Source: Amblyornis subalaris
Taxonomy: Eukaryota; Chordata; Aves; Passeriformes; Ptilonorhynchidae
Length of the DNA: 64,000 nucleotides
Direction of reading: 5' to 3'
NCBI GenBank assembly: GCA_018881555.1
Contig: JACAXG010000111.1
Location: forward strand, 2,197,055 to 2,261,054
The position numbers and the translations under genes were made by a program. Below the pieces are notes generated by a model that was not told the DNA's origin, ran no database searches, and worked only from the letters and a program-made list of their open reading frames with translations. Of this stretch, positions 12,293 through 25,100 are shown one piece after another (positions within the stretch are counted from its first letter, which is position 1; every line of letters starts with the position of its first letter).

Positions 12293-14439
12293 GTATTTTA
12301 CATGCCAAAAATTGATCATTTGACAAACCAGAACAAAAATTGGAAGAACAAGGACATTCCACTTCTCATCACTTCTCATATTTGACACATCCTTTCCAGA
12401 CTCATACAAGTACTTGAAAAAATAGAAGGGTTATGATTCAGCTGGGGTTTTAAAAGAGATTTTTTACTTTTGTAAATAATCTCAAAACATAACACTGAGT
12501 TTCATTTTTGTATGGCAGATTAATATTAATAGATAACTGTGGGATTGAATCTATTTGTACTGATCATAGAGTTTTTTCTGCAGACTGTAAATCACTTACA
12601 CTGCAGTCTTGTACCTTAGGACATAAAGCAGAGGTTCTTAGGGAAAGCAGACTTTTGTGTTCATTCCAAATTTGTAATGCATACTGTTAACATTGGTTCT
12701 TGTAATCAAATTTGGGATTATATCTACAGAATGACGCAGAAGAATGCTTAACTGTAGGTTGGTTTTTTGGGGGGGCTTTTAGTGCCTTTCAGCACTTCTC
12801 TTTGCTCTGCTGTTATTTCCCCATTTTCATGGTCACAGATTGGGGATTCTTTGCAAGCTACTTCAAAATTGCTCACACCATTCATGTGGTTCGTTGAAAT
12901 GTGTTGACATCATTGTATAATGAAATTCAACTCATATGTTTAAGTAGGCAAGTTTATAATGGCCCAAAGCCTCTTGGGACAAAAAAAAAAGGAGTGTTTC
13001 TACATGAACTTCAGGCACCATCACCTTTACCTACGACCATTTACCTTTACCATTGCTCAGAGCTTCTTATGTTTAGCACACTGTGCTAGCTTTGCATTAG
13101 ATAAAATTCTCGTTGCCACTGCAATTAATGTGAAATGTCTATAGACTATTATTGATTTAAATATTGATTATCTGATTAATTGCTATTTTTCCTTTACACT
13201 GCTAATAGTTGAGATACTTCTTTCTGGCAAAGAGAAGGAAGAATATGAGTTAATTAACAAGAACATTGTTAATATTTAATTGCACATACAGGCATGACTA
13301 AAGAACAAACTAATGGTGTGTAGTAATAATCATATTTGTTAGCCCCTATTCAGAAAAACTAATAATGGCCAATATCTGCTGGCTGGTACCAAGGATCATT
13401 GACCCCTATGTCTCTCAGAAACCTTAAGGCAACCAATAGTATTAAACACGCAGCAGCAAAGTGCTATTCTCTTACTTGTGTTTTTGTCCTAAGCAAGGCT
13501 GAGACATGTAAGAACATAAGACCCTTTAAGTTTCACAAGTATTCATAAACCCTCACATCTCATTCAAATAAAGGCTTTAGAACCCCTTGATGCTCCCTGG
13601 TTATGTGTCGCTATAAATAAATTGACTGTAACCATTTAATTTTAAAACTAAACAAAACTAAATTTTCACAATGACTGCATAATTCTACTGCCAATAGCAA
13701 ATAAATACTTATTCCTTCACTGTCCTGAAAGGCAGCAGAGAATAAATGAAACAGTGGATAAAATATTTCAGTTGTAGATAAAATAATAACCTAAAGTTAA
13801 TGTTATAAGTATTGCGATTCTCAAGCTACTCTGTAAACTTCAGAACATGATGGATATTATTTGTACACAGTACAGTGAAAACAACACTTATTTAATTAAA
13901 GCAAACAGACTGGGATCCTAATGTAAGACAGTACATTCAGAGGAAGGTGACTTGCTCAGCTGTTTTCTAAAAAATTAAATTAGCAAAACAAAGCTGTGAT
14001 GGAAAGAGAAATCTTTCCACATAAGAACGAAAAAAAAATCCAAGCCATAAAATAAAGCACTTCTTTAAAGAGAAGGAAAATACTATTATATTTATTTTCT
14101 GTTTCCAATATTTTAGAACACATATTACAAGAATTTAATTTTACTTTACTAAGTTTGAAAGAATTAGCTTATTGTTTCAATCATAGTTCAATAAATGTGA
14201 ATTTAGATCCAGTCTAAGTCTGAACTGTAGACACTATGAAACTAAATGATACCAGGGGTTTAGAATTCATCTGTTGTTCCAACTGCTTCTATCTAATCAA
14301 AGTGAAATTTCAATCCTGAGTGATCACTAGGATCAGAAGCCATTATCAAGAGCACTCATGAACCTAAAGAATTAGACAGGTACTCTACTAGTGCCATGCA
14401 AAGAACATCAAATGTCAATATTTATTACTGTAAGAAAAG
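12293..14439. other. Unique AT-rich non-coding stretch
   Basis: No gene or repeat recognised. Open frames are at most about 62 codons. Low-complexity A runs occur near 12980 and 14030. Confidence 0.5.
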
Positions 14440-14990
14440 ACAAACACTATGAGATCAAAGGTCTGTCTTACTGAATAACCTCTTTCTAAGAGTGTCCCAA
14501 GGCAGAAGTGTAAGTGGTAGAAGAGCACTAGAACAGGGCAAACAGGACGTGATACTTCCCAAACAACCCCAGAGGCTCCAATCTTTTCAGCAAAGGAACT
14601 TGCTGGACTAGAGTTAATTTTTCTATTTATGGATTATTTTCCATAAATTTAACTTCTATCCTCTTGAGTCTATTCTACAATTCTAGAATCCATAAGAGAC
14701 CCTGTTGCAGTAAGAAGAGTCCCTTTCTGTCACCAGTTTTGAACTAGTCCCCTGCTACATTTATCAAGTAGCTCATACGGGTTTTTTTCAGCAGAAGTAC
14801 TAGTGACAATAAATTATTTTTTTCATTATCTATGCCATCCAAGAGTTTAATTGTCTCTCACGTTCCCTTCTGGACAGCTGTCTGCTTGCTTAACTGCATT
14901 GTTGCTTCTGAAGAAGCTTCATCTACCCTTGATCACCTTCCACTTCATCCGCAGCATTTTGATTCCATGAGTAAAAAGCAGATTTTAAGC
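14440..14990. mobile_element. Probable ancient CR1-type LINE remnant
   Basis: A diffuse resemblance to old amniote CR1 3' ends: an opening like gaga-tcaaaggtctgtct, a ccccagaggctcc...cagcaaaggaacttgctg block, then a pyrimidine-rich stretch ending gaagaagcttcatctaccct. The match is to the style of old, highly diverged copies and is by eye, so family and orientation are uncertain. Confidence 0.35.
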
Positions 14991-15513
14991 AAATCCCCAG
15001 TTTGTAGCACTCACTCCACATTGAACAGTTTTGACGCATAGGAACTAGATTTCTTCCAGACAAAAGAAATCAGCCTGGCCAAGTTGGTAACAAGAAGAAA
15101 ACTTCGAACTGTGTGCATGGTAGAAATATTTCGCTGTAAGAAAAACTCCAAAGCCATTTACCGTGTTGGTGTAGGGTCCTTAGCATTAGGTGCTCTGCTC
15201 AGCTAGTGCAGCTATGTGCCTCATCTCCTCCCTCTGAAATTTTCTAATTCTAATACAGTGTCTTTAAGACATAAGAAGCTAAGTTATAGTCAGTACTGCA
15301 GATATTGGTGTGCATTTCAGCAGCTTAATAACTTCCGCTATCCATTTCTTAATAATTTGTAACAAGTTGGCTTTTTGACCACTCCTAAGCTTTAAGTTGA
15401 CCCTTCCATGTAGCTATCTCCTAGCAGCCTGTAGTCTGATTGAAATCTACTACTTCTTGCGATAATTCTGACTTCCTCTGAAAATTTTACTCAAGGGAAG
15501 AGCATCAGTATGT
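14991..15513. other. Unique sequence, nothing recognised
   Basis: No gene or repeat recognised; short open frames only. Confidence 0.45.
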
Positions 15514-15734
15514 GCTACTGTGCTGGTTTGAATGTGAACCAGCAGGGGAAATTAACCCCACAAAAAACACCTCGAGAGATTTTAGGTCAGAATTACAATT
15601 TTAATAAAAAGGTTAAAATAAGTGCAGGAATACAGAAACACTGGCCTAAACAAACCAACAGGATCACGGTACAACCTGATACCCCACTGACCAAGGTGGT
15701 AGCTGTGTAGTTCAGTTAGGCACTGGTCCTGTAA

Positions 15735-15925
15735 GAAGGTCTGGTCCGCTGAGTATCCAGTGATGGTGGTGGTCCAGAGTCCTCTGGGTTTCCAGTCATC
15801 TGGTAGTCCAGTGGTCTGGTAGTCCAGTTCTGGTACTCTCGTCCTGGTAGTCCAGTCCAGCAGACCAGTCAAGTCCAGTCGAGTAGAGTAGTCCTTGTAG
15901 ACCAGCCGAGTCCAGTCCAGCAGAG
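15735..15925. repeat. Degenerate short repeat rich in agtccag/ctggt units inside the LTR
   Basis: Units such as ctggtagtccag recur at irregular 10-15 bp spacing (for example near 15799, 15817, 15843), then agtccagtcgag and gagtccagtccagcag forms. This looks like local expansion by slippage within the LTR R region. Confidence 0.7.
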
Positions 15926-16110
15926 TGGAGTGGAGTGATTTCTCTCATCTCAAAGCCTGCTTTTATGTCATGTTTCTTGGCTGGTACCTCCAGCAGGGGC
16001 GGGGACTTCCACAATGGAAAAGGATTTTACCGACATTCTATTGGTTGCTTCGGCAATGAGCTCACATGAGGCCTCTCCAGGGAGCAAACAGTTGGTGTTT
16101 TATCTGGTTT

Positions 16111-16262
16111 GGTAATGGGCCATTAACCGAGATAATCCACTCAGGGTGGTTCTGAAGTTCTATTGGTCCATGCTTATCAAGTTTGGTAATGGGCCATTAA
16201 CCAAGATAATCTACTCAGGACAGATGGTGCAATGGGCCATTAGCTGAGATGATCTACTCAGG
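16111..16262 (-). repeat. Three direct repeats in the LTR U3 (enhancer-like)
   Basis: A unit with core aatgggccattaaccgagat followed by aatc(c/t)actcagg occurs at 16111-16145, 16185-16219 and (more diverged) 16231-16262. Repeated U3 units often act as retroviral enhancers; that role is inferred here. Confidence 0.75.
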
Positions 16263-16441
16263 ATGGGTGGCGCTTGCTGTCAGCCAGAATGGTTATCTCA
16301 GTTGAGATAAGGAGTACCACCCTACCTCACATGAGCATAGCCTCAGGGACCAGGTGCATAACTGTGAACGATCCATCTTATCGAGGAAATATGTGGGTAG
16401 TGATAGAATACATCCTTTTGTAGTTAACCCAGGACAGCTAC

Positions 16442-17479
16442 AACACACCCAAATGCACTAAATTAATAATGACTCTAATCCCCAGGAAGAATGTCAGATG
16501 ACCGTGAATAGATAGAATACGCTTTTTGCAGTCACACCCCAACTTACTCCTGCTTTAAAATGAGTATCTGACAGAGGATACCTAACTTGCTCTCCGCACT
16601 AAGCTGCAGGTCCTCCTTCCTGAGGAGCCTTTCAATTGCCATTCCATAATAGATTTATTAGGCATTTCGCATCTAAAAAACAGAAGAAGGAGCTAGAACA
16701 CCATCCCATCAGATATGCAACATGAGCATGCTACAGATCACCATTTTTGGAAGAGTTTGGGAAGGAACAGCATATACAAAGATATAGCTACATATAGCTA
16801 TGCTTCTGCTTGCATTTTCTTTTTACCAATCAATAATAAATCTAATCAATACACCTAGGCAGTATTTAGGGGGGAGGGGAAGAAAAAAAAAGAATATTTG
16901 ACTCTCCTCCTATTTTCCCCTGCAGCAAGTACTTCTTGAACTATGCTAATGAAATTCCCATGATAAGTCAGCAGTGGCATCAGGTTGCTGTGCAGGTGCC
17001 AACTCTCTTCAGGGATTCTCAGGTTCCAACAGGACAAAGCCCTGAGCAACCCAGCATAAACCCATCTCTGACTCTGCCGCTAGCAGGTCCTTGCACTAGG
17101 CATCTCCCAAGTTCATTCCCCACTGCAAGAGTTTATATTGCATCTTAAATACTCAGTATTACGGTCCTAATCCAGGCATGTCAGAAACCTTGTTAGTTTG
17201 TTAGAATTGTTGCTCTTCCCTTTCAGCAACTTTACATTCAAAAAAAAAAAAAAAGAGAAAAGGAAGAAGACTGCAAAAGGCAATGCTTCATTTTTCAGGC
17301 ATATAATGTTATGTATATTAAAAGCAAGTTGAAATGAGATGGTGGCACTGATGCCGGAAGACTTTTTGCTTTTATATATTTTTCTTATATTTGTAGATTT
17401 GTAGATTGTTAGTGCATGGTTGTAGCTTCTAGTACTTTTCCTACCCTTTTTCCCTACATTTTAGAACAATAAGCTAACC
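16442..17479. other. Unique sequence with short A-rich runs
   Basis: No gene recognised. Contains a purine run near 16869-16892 and poly(A) near 17240-17260. Open frames of about 60-70 codons have no motif. Confidence 0.5.
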
Positions 17480-17825
17480 TAACACATTCCTGAAACATTG
17501 TTTAGTCTTGTCTCTTAGCTTAGCAAGGACATTTTATTTTGTACCCCATATGATAGACATAATAAATGTAGGGCTAAGGGATCGGGGCAGAGAGCTTCAA
17601 TGGGGCAGAACCTGGGGGAATAATTACCTAACCAACTACTCTTCTAATTGGACAATATTTAATAGGTATACTAATCAACTAACCTTATAAAAATTGTAGA
17701 ACTACTGTACAACACATGATTTTCATCATATTGTGTGCCTGAAGGCTTTCAAGTAAAGGTTTGCTTTTATATTATCATTTTAACGTTGTTTGGGAAGGTT
17801 TTGTTCTATTTCACACAACAACACC
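17480..17825 (+). mobile_element. Probable degraded ERV solo LTR
   Basis: The layout is LTR-like: a U3-like stretch with aatggggcagaacctgggg, a TATA-like TTATAAAAA at 17685-17693, then about 60 bases later AGTAAA (17752-17757, one change from AATAAA) within ctttcaagtaaaggtttgctttt. A GT-rich tail ending ttctatttcacaca follows. Size (about 345 bp) would fit an ERVK-like LTR. I could not find a convincing target-site duplication, so both ends are approximate. Confidence 0.4.
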
Positions 17826-17911
17826 ATGTTCCTCCACATGTGGAGAAATGAGGTAAATATCAGAACTCTTGACTGCAAAGCAGGTAGGATCTCAGCAACT
17901 CTTTCAACAAT

Positions 17912-19125
17912 CATTGAATCATAGAATTATAGAACAGTTTTTATTGGAAGGGACTAAAGATCATCTAGTTTCCACCCCACTGATATGGGAAGGGACACCT
18001 TCCACCAGACCTTCCACCACTTTCCCCACCCAACCTGTCCTTGAACACTTTCAGCAATGGGGCATCCACATCTTCTCTGGCAAAATTGTTTCAGTGCCTC
18101 ACCACACTCACAGTAAAAAATTTCTCACATCTAATCTAAACCTACCCTCTTTCCATGGGCATTCTCCCTTGCCCATTCACAACACACTCTTGTAAATAGT
18201 CACTCTCCAGCTGCCTTGTGGGTACCCTTTCAGGTACTGCGAGGTGTTATGAGAACCTTCTCTTCTCCAGGCTGAAATCTTTCTGTCTGTTTTCATAGAA
18301 GAAGTGCTCCAGCCCTACAAACATCTTCCTGCCCCTCTTCTGGACTTGCTTCCTACATTTAGAGTGCCACAGCTGGATGGTGGGGTCTCACTAGAGCAGA
18401 GCAGAGGGGCAGAAGCCCCTTCCTTGCCCTGCTGCCTACGCTGCTTTGGATGCAACCCAGGTTGTGGTTGGCTTTACGGGCTGCCAGTGCACATTGCCAG
18501 GTCATGTCAAACTTTTCAACTAACAACACCCACAAGTCCTTCTCTCCAGGGCTTCTCCCAGTCATGTTCTCCATCCAGCCTGTATTTGTACTTGGGAGTG
18601 CCCCAAACCATATAGAGAGCCTTACACTTCGCCTTGTTGAATTCATGAAGTTAGCACAGTCACATCTCTCAAGAATGTCAAGCTCCCTCTGGATGGCAAT
18701 TCTTTCTGCACCACACTGCTTTGTGTTGTCAGCAAACTTGCTGAGGGTGCACTCCATTTCACTCTCCCTGTCACTTACAATGATGTTAAATAGTGCTGGC
18801 CCCAACACAGACCCCTGAGAAATGCCACTAGTTACTATTCTGCTCTTGGACATTGAACTGTTGACCACATGTCTCTGAGTGCAATCATCCAGCCAAGTCT
18901 TTACCCACAAAATATATGCCTCTCCAGTCTGCAGAGAAGGTTGTTATGTGGCATAGTGTCAAATGCTTTGCACAAGTCCAGGTAGCTCACATCAGTCGCT
19001 CTTCCCTCATTCACTGCCTCTGTAACCCCATAATAGAAGGCCACCAAATTTGTCAGGTACAGTTTGCCCTTTAGGAAACAATGTTGATTGTCACCAATCA
19101 CATTTTGAAAATCAGTATTTTAACA
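17912..19125 (-). mobile_element. CR1 LINE fragment with broken reverse transcriptase
   Basis: The left end (gaatcatagaattatagaacag...ggaagggac) is the reverse-complement CR1 3' end. Minus-strand coding remains run from right to left. At 18901-19101 lie the RT fingers/palm (KGKLYLTNLVAFY, then DVSYLDLCKAFDTMPHN). At 18359-18910 the downstream RT follows (TSGISQGSVLGPALFNI, then LSKFADNTK), then the connection region (GEKDLWVLLVEKFDMTWQCA and LPLCSALVRPH). The two pieces are in different frames, so there is at least one frameshift. The active-site FADD motif reads FADN, with the second catalytic aspartate lost. The copy is 5'-truncated before the endonuclease and cannot encode a working enzyme. 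CR1 is the dominant bird LINE. Confidence 0.93.
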
Positions 19126-22100
19126 TATACCCTGCAAATATGTCACAAAAGAAAAATCAGCTTTTTTAGACCTGTCTCTTTGTTCTTCGATCACCTTTGA
19201 ATTTATCATATCCCAGCTCTTCTGTTCTGTCTTATCTCTCAGTAATTTTTTCTCATATTCATTCAGTAGAGGATGAACTTTAAAGAAGTAATTCAACATG
19301 GGCTAACAATGATATTGAGAAACAACAAAACAGTGAGTGAATTTAATATCAAAAGCAAATATAGAAGACATTCTTTGCATCAACTATATTCCTTTCTACC
19401 TTAATGCTGCCCTACCAATCTGGAATTGATACTGTTGCCATGGGCACTCCTATTACCAAGTTACATTTTCTTCTTTCATTAACAATCACACCTTTGTTTT
19501 ATCTCAAAAACAGATCAATTTTCTTTTATGCCTTACTGTTTTCCTTTCATTTTCAAATTCCTAAATGTATTGAGCTGAAAGTTTTCCTAGCTAATTTCTA
19601 ATTTTTTTCCAAACTTGGGCTTTTAAAATTTTTTTTAAAAATTAACTGTTTGCTGTCTCTCAGTACACAGTCTGGAGGGAAGAAGGGTGACTGAGAAGGT
19701 ACAGGTGTATTGAAGATAGAACCTTTTTCTTATTGATTGTATTTCTTTTCTGACCATGATCAAAATTACAGTACAAAATAAAGACTAAGTTGAAGTGACA
19801 GATGTAAGTGGGTTTATTTTTAGCTTTTACTGCACTTCTGTAGGGCAGAAAATGAAGATAATTGGCACCTAAATAAGCCACACAGGAGCAGAATTAAATT
19901 CAGTGTAATGTACTTCTAATGTTACATGTCACTATAATAAGATTAGCCTTGACTGTGTAGCTTATCTAACAAGTTTTAAAAACCTTTGGTGTACAATTAA
20001 TTTGTGCTAGATAGTGTTTTAAAAATCATGTCCCATATTCCTTCCTGATGTTACTTCACTGATTTCAACAGAGGGACACAAGGAATTAATTTGGTACTAG
20101 CAATTTGCTTTATAAAGTTCCTATTACCTTTGATATTTTCAGGTGTTTTGGCATTTTAAATGCTCCCGATACTTAGAAGAAAAAAGTATTGTAAGTATAG
20201 AGCTACATATGTTTTTGTTGTTACGTTCAGAGCAAGGTCAACAGCTAAGATACAGACAGGAAACTAGAGTTTTACTTAGGTTCATGGTCACTTGCTATGA
20301 GAGTGAGGAAATTTACTTCATCCATTACCTCAGTGCATGGCTTCTTTACACCACACTCAAATAGATTGAGGTAGTCACTGCATAGAGTCCAAAAGCATAA
20401 AATATCTTCAAAAAGGCATAAGCCAAGTTCATTAAGGACAAATCCATCTGCAGCTTTTCCAAACAGTCACCTGAATGTACCACCCAGCTTACAAAATCCT
20501 TAACTAGCTCTCTGCCACAAAATATCGAGGGAATTTTTCCATGTGTGCTGTTTCTTCTATTCCTTCTAAGCTGTTCACTATTAGAGATGTTATAACAAGA
20601 TAGACAGAATATCTCTCTCAGCCCACCCATACAATGGGTATCTATGTATTACATATGTAACTAATACATTATATCTTGCAAATCAATTCAAAAGCAATAA
20701 TTATGCTCATTCATACCATTTAAAGAGAGCTACTAAAGCCCTCACTCCTAGGTTTGGCCATACCTAACCAGTTTGAGGGCTGAGGAGAATGACATCAACT
20801 ATCCAGATCTTATTTTTCAGCTGTTTTCTAGATATGAGAAGCAGGAGAGCACAGTATTTTCTACTCAGACCAGTTTTTTCTGCTCAGACCAGTTATATGT
20901 TGTCAGTTAATCAAAATGCAATGAAATGTGAAACCTCAATATTGCTTACATCTTGTCAATCCCACTTGCACTGCTCCTTAAATAGTTCACTGACAGTGAA
21001 TTTCATCACATGCAGCAGTGTTGATTTCTACATGATTAAGGAACTTAGATTGAAAAAGACATATTTAGTGGTGTAAAAGCCAGTGGAATTATTTTGGTTT
21101 GTCCTGCTCTTACTAGGCAGCTGTAGCTGGTTGAGATTTAATGAAAAAAATATAAAGTCATGACCTAATAATAGTACACAGACACTCAAAAATAGAAAAG
21201 GGAAGGATAAAAAGAAATAGTTAATTTATTCTTCATGTAACTTGTAAGGAAGGTTTCAAGAGAATCCAGTAAGCTGTTGTCAGTGCAACAGTTTCAGGGA
21301 AATTTGTTCAACAGTAAAGAGTTGCATTCTTCATCTTGCTTATGGCTGGCAGAATGGTGAATGTGCCATGAAAGGAGGAAAAAAAAAAAAAAAGGACCAG
21401 TCAGGATGCCCACTTGCAAAGTTAAAGCATTAATGTATTTATAGACCCTCTGGCCATTTTATCCATCTTCCCTATAATAGCTCAAACACAGCACAAGTAG
21501 ATGTAGCTCTTGGCGGTTAAACTGAACCTCACTTTGATCCAAAACTACATTTTTTTATTATTTCCTTCAGTTGGGTACACTTGCCCACCAAATTCAACAA
21601 AAGTTTTTATTTTAACTGTCATGGTAGGTGCAACCATCACCTCCAAATCATGACACTCATATATTCTGCAAGTATTTAATTAGCACTTTTTTGGGTTTTT
21701 TTGAAGTCTTTAAATTTTGTTGGAGCCAAAGAATTTTTACTTCTATTGCCTATATCATGTATGGCTGGCCACCAGAAAAGTAATGATTATAATACAACAT
21801 GTCAAATTTTACATGTAACAAGATTTACAATGATGTACAATACATCCAAGGCCAAAGAACTGTTTATTTTTTTCCTACCCTTCACAAAGAGGACCCATTT
21901 ATATTCTGATTACTTTGTGATAGTGCTAAGCCAGTAAACACTACATACATTTAGTCAGAAAGACCTACAGTTAATATCCAGGACTCCCACTGAAATTTGT
22001 GCTGCATTTTGTGTTGTGTAAAATAAAATACTTTACACAACATAATATACAGAAATGCGCATGTTGATGCAGTCTTTAGCAGAGATGGAAAGTGAGCTGC

Positions 22101-25100
22101 CTGAATGCGTGTGTTCCTGCTGCTTGAGATTGGAAGCACGGGTCATTAATATTTTATTGGTGTCTTTCATACAGTGCCCTTTACACAAAGGGTTTGCAAA
22201 GAAGCTGGATATAAAAGCTGGCCGGCCTCCTGATTTTAACAGTACTAAATTGGTGTTTCCTGCATGAAACTGTTAGTGTTGCACAGATTATAGGATCTTA
22301 AATTCCAAGCAGTGACACATTCCAGTGTGATACAGTTGAAGAAACAAAGTCCTTGAGCTATCATAGATGCATATGACATAATAAAAAAGGTACCCCCACA
22401 GCAGGAGTTTGTCCTGTTGAATATACTCGCTGTTTCACCCTTTAAATGAATAATTTCAGATTTCTGTAAGCACAAATCAATAAATTTTTGCAATAGTGAA
22501 TGACAGATATTTTACTTGACTTCATTATTTAGCCTTAATTTAGCCTTAACACATCTTGCCACTGGGGTAACCTTACAGAGGCTGTACTCAAGCAAGCATC
22601 TATTGAGATGATTTCAGAGCATTTAGTTGGCACTGGGGCTTTAAACTGCTCTTTGGTGTCGAGCAGGAGCAGTAAGAGGGCCCTACACACAGCTTCATTT
22701 AGAGAGATGTAGTGGTTACTGACTCCCCTAGACTTCCTCTACTGCTAAGCAAGTCTGTGGAGGAGTAGGATTTTGCCTATTTCTCATTTCTTAGACTCAC
22801 AAGGCTTGTACCAAGATGTGTAAATTGTCAAAGGCTCCTTTTATTCCACGAATTGTCTTATTCCTTCATCTTGTGCACAATTCTCTTCTATTCTCCAACT
22901 GTAAAACCATTAGTATCAATCTAAACAAGATGCACATTACATAAAATTACAATTGAAGGATCCTGTATGACATTAGATAAAGGGAATTTGGAAAGTGAGA
23001 TTAATTACCTTTAGCAATTAGAAATTTTTTTGAAAAGTAACAATTAAGGTCTATAACAATTTTTAAAAGTATTGCTCATTTTCTGTATACAAAGAAGAGA
23101 GGGTGTTAGTTTTTTGATGTAGGAAAAATGTGTGCAATCAAAAAGGAAATACAGCTAACACCATAGTTCATAATTTGTTTTTATATTTATTATTAATTGA
23201 ACAATTTTGAATATTTCAGGTGCTTCAGATAAGCAAACTTTCTGATAAATAAAGGAACAAAATAGTAGTGGAAAAGCTTTATTCTACCTTTGTAGTTCTG
23301 GTATAAAGTAGAGATACATGTTTCGTCTCAGCAGTATTTGCTGAGGCTCTTCAAAAACTGCAAAACTACAATCAAGTCTAAGGAACAGAAGCTACTCATT
23401 AGCTGATTTTTTATTAAATTCCTCTATTATTCACAGACAACCAAACATGGTAAAAAAATATCTGCTTCATGGTTTCTTTTAATTTGAAACAGATTTTGAA
23501 CTTTGAAAACTTGGCACTCAACTACAAATTGGGTTAGGTACATGACTGCCAGAGCACAATCCATGACCTCAAGTTAGATGCTGCTTGCCATACACTGCGC
23601 CCAAAGGGATCTAAGTGAAGCCAAGTGGTAGATGCAAAGCTACAGTGATTGCACAGACCAGTTTAAATGCATCTGTCTGAACTCAGAACTTCCTGTGTTA
23701 GACCATAACAAATACATAAGACAGCTATGCAAATCAAAATTCATTCTCTTCTGTGATTCAGATACCTCATTCATTGTAACTGGAAAGGATAGCTTGCACA
23801 GAGGATTCGCATATTTGTTTTCTGTCCAAAAATCAGCAGCAATAACATTTTTAGAAAAATATAGTAGTGGTTCCACCAAGATTTATCCTGCATTTTAGTA
23901 CTGCAGCACTTGGTTACAGTCAATATTGAGTAGCGTAGGCATGAAATGAAAATTTCATTGCTTTGTATGTCAATCCTTTGTACTGTTTTCAAAAGGTAAA
24001 CAATAATATGAAGACTAATTCATATGAAAGAAAGTGTTTTCCACCCATTTTCTTGAGGCTAGGACTTCCACTTAGCACAGAGTTATAAAGCATTTGCTAA
24101 ATTAACGAGAGGAGATACAAGAGACGTCTGGTTCCCTTAACATATGGCTGGCAGCAGGCTGACACACCTTCCAAAACCTTCTCTGAGGACTGTTCAAGTA
24201 TTTAAGGCTATTGTTCATGTAAAATATAGGCAGTGTTGAACATCACCATTTGGTAAGTGCCCCAGTTGCTGAGATACTATAAAATTGGAGCTGTATTTAC
24301 TTCTCTGGCTGGTGTTTTGTTATTTTTTTTAAAGTGGGAGTCACTGAATTCGCATCCTGATTACTAGATTTGAGGTTTCCATAAATAATTTTAGAGGAAC
24401 ATTATCCTGAAAAGTGTGATCTATCTTTAATTCTGTTACCTGGAATAAGAATCATGAGCACATAGTATGAAGAGAGTTATTTGTATAAACTTTACTAGGA
24501 CAAGCTGATATGTTATAATAAACAAACTATGTGTACTTTACTTGAATAATCATCAGAATCTTTGATCGTTTCCTAAATAACAAAAAAAACCCCAAAAGCT
24601 ATTTTTTTATCTCTATCATATTGAAAAATTAGGCAATTCCATTTAAGGGATTCTAGGCGGGAGACCTTATAGAGTGAATATGGCTTTCTGGTTTTTTCAA
24701 CTTTGTTTTTTTGCTTTTCTCATTTGGCTTGTAGAATATTTCTGGCATGCACAACAGATGGGCTGTAGGAAATAAATGGATAAATAAAATCTCAAATGTC
24801 TGGAGCCTTTAAATTGACTACTATATTAGTTAAATACCAAATGACTAATTTGCATGTGCACATTTCAACTGAGCAGAATTTATTTTATTTAAAGGTCTGA
24901 CATATAATCGAGTTTTGTTTGTCATACCGTTTGACGTCCAGCTCTTTACATAAACCTAGCTTTAAATAACACATGCAGCTGGTGAAAACAAGTCTGTGGT
25001 AATATCATCGTTACCTTGTATTCCTTCCCAATTCAGAAATAGCTTGTACTGCCTGCATGATTAACAGATATGCTGGGATGTTAGGTGTCACAAGGAAAAA

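Larger units (their letters stand above)
15519..16436 (-). mobile_element. Solo LTR of an endogenous retrovirus (family B), 918 bp
   Basis: Plus-strand ends are TGTGCTGGTTTG and AACCCAGGACA, bounded by perfect 5-bp duplications gctac (15514-15518 and 16437-16441). Read on the minus strand it begins TGTCCTGGGTTAACTAC, has a TATA-like CATAAAAG at 15960-15967 and an ATTAAA poly(A) variant at 15600-15605, and ends CAGCACA. This gives U3 about 450 bp, R about 360 bp and U5 about 80 bp. U3 carries three degenerate copies of a 35-bp unit (16111-16145, 16185-16219, 16231-16262). The transcribed part carries many TCCAG/CTGGT-containing units (15735-15925). There is no proviral interior. Open frames of 66-96 codons here are not genes. 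Confidence 0.88.

Noticed and set aside
20863..20893. Small tandem duplication (also near 29142, 33295, 49718 and 51443)
   Set aside because: Short, imperfect two-copy duplications are common in neutral DNA and show no pattern.
22080..22267. Possible exon with upstream tttcatacag acceptor-like sequence
   Set aside because: A single acceptor-like match and a 70-codon frame are not enough; no homology recognised.
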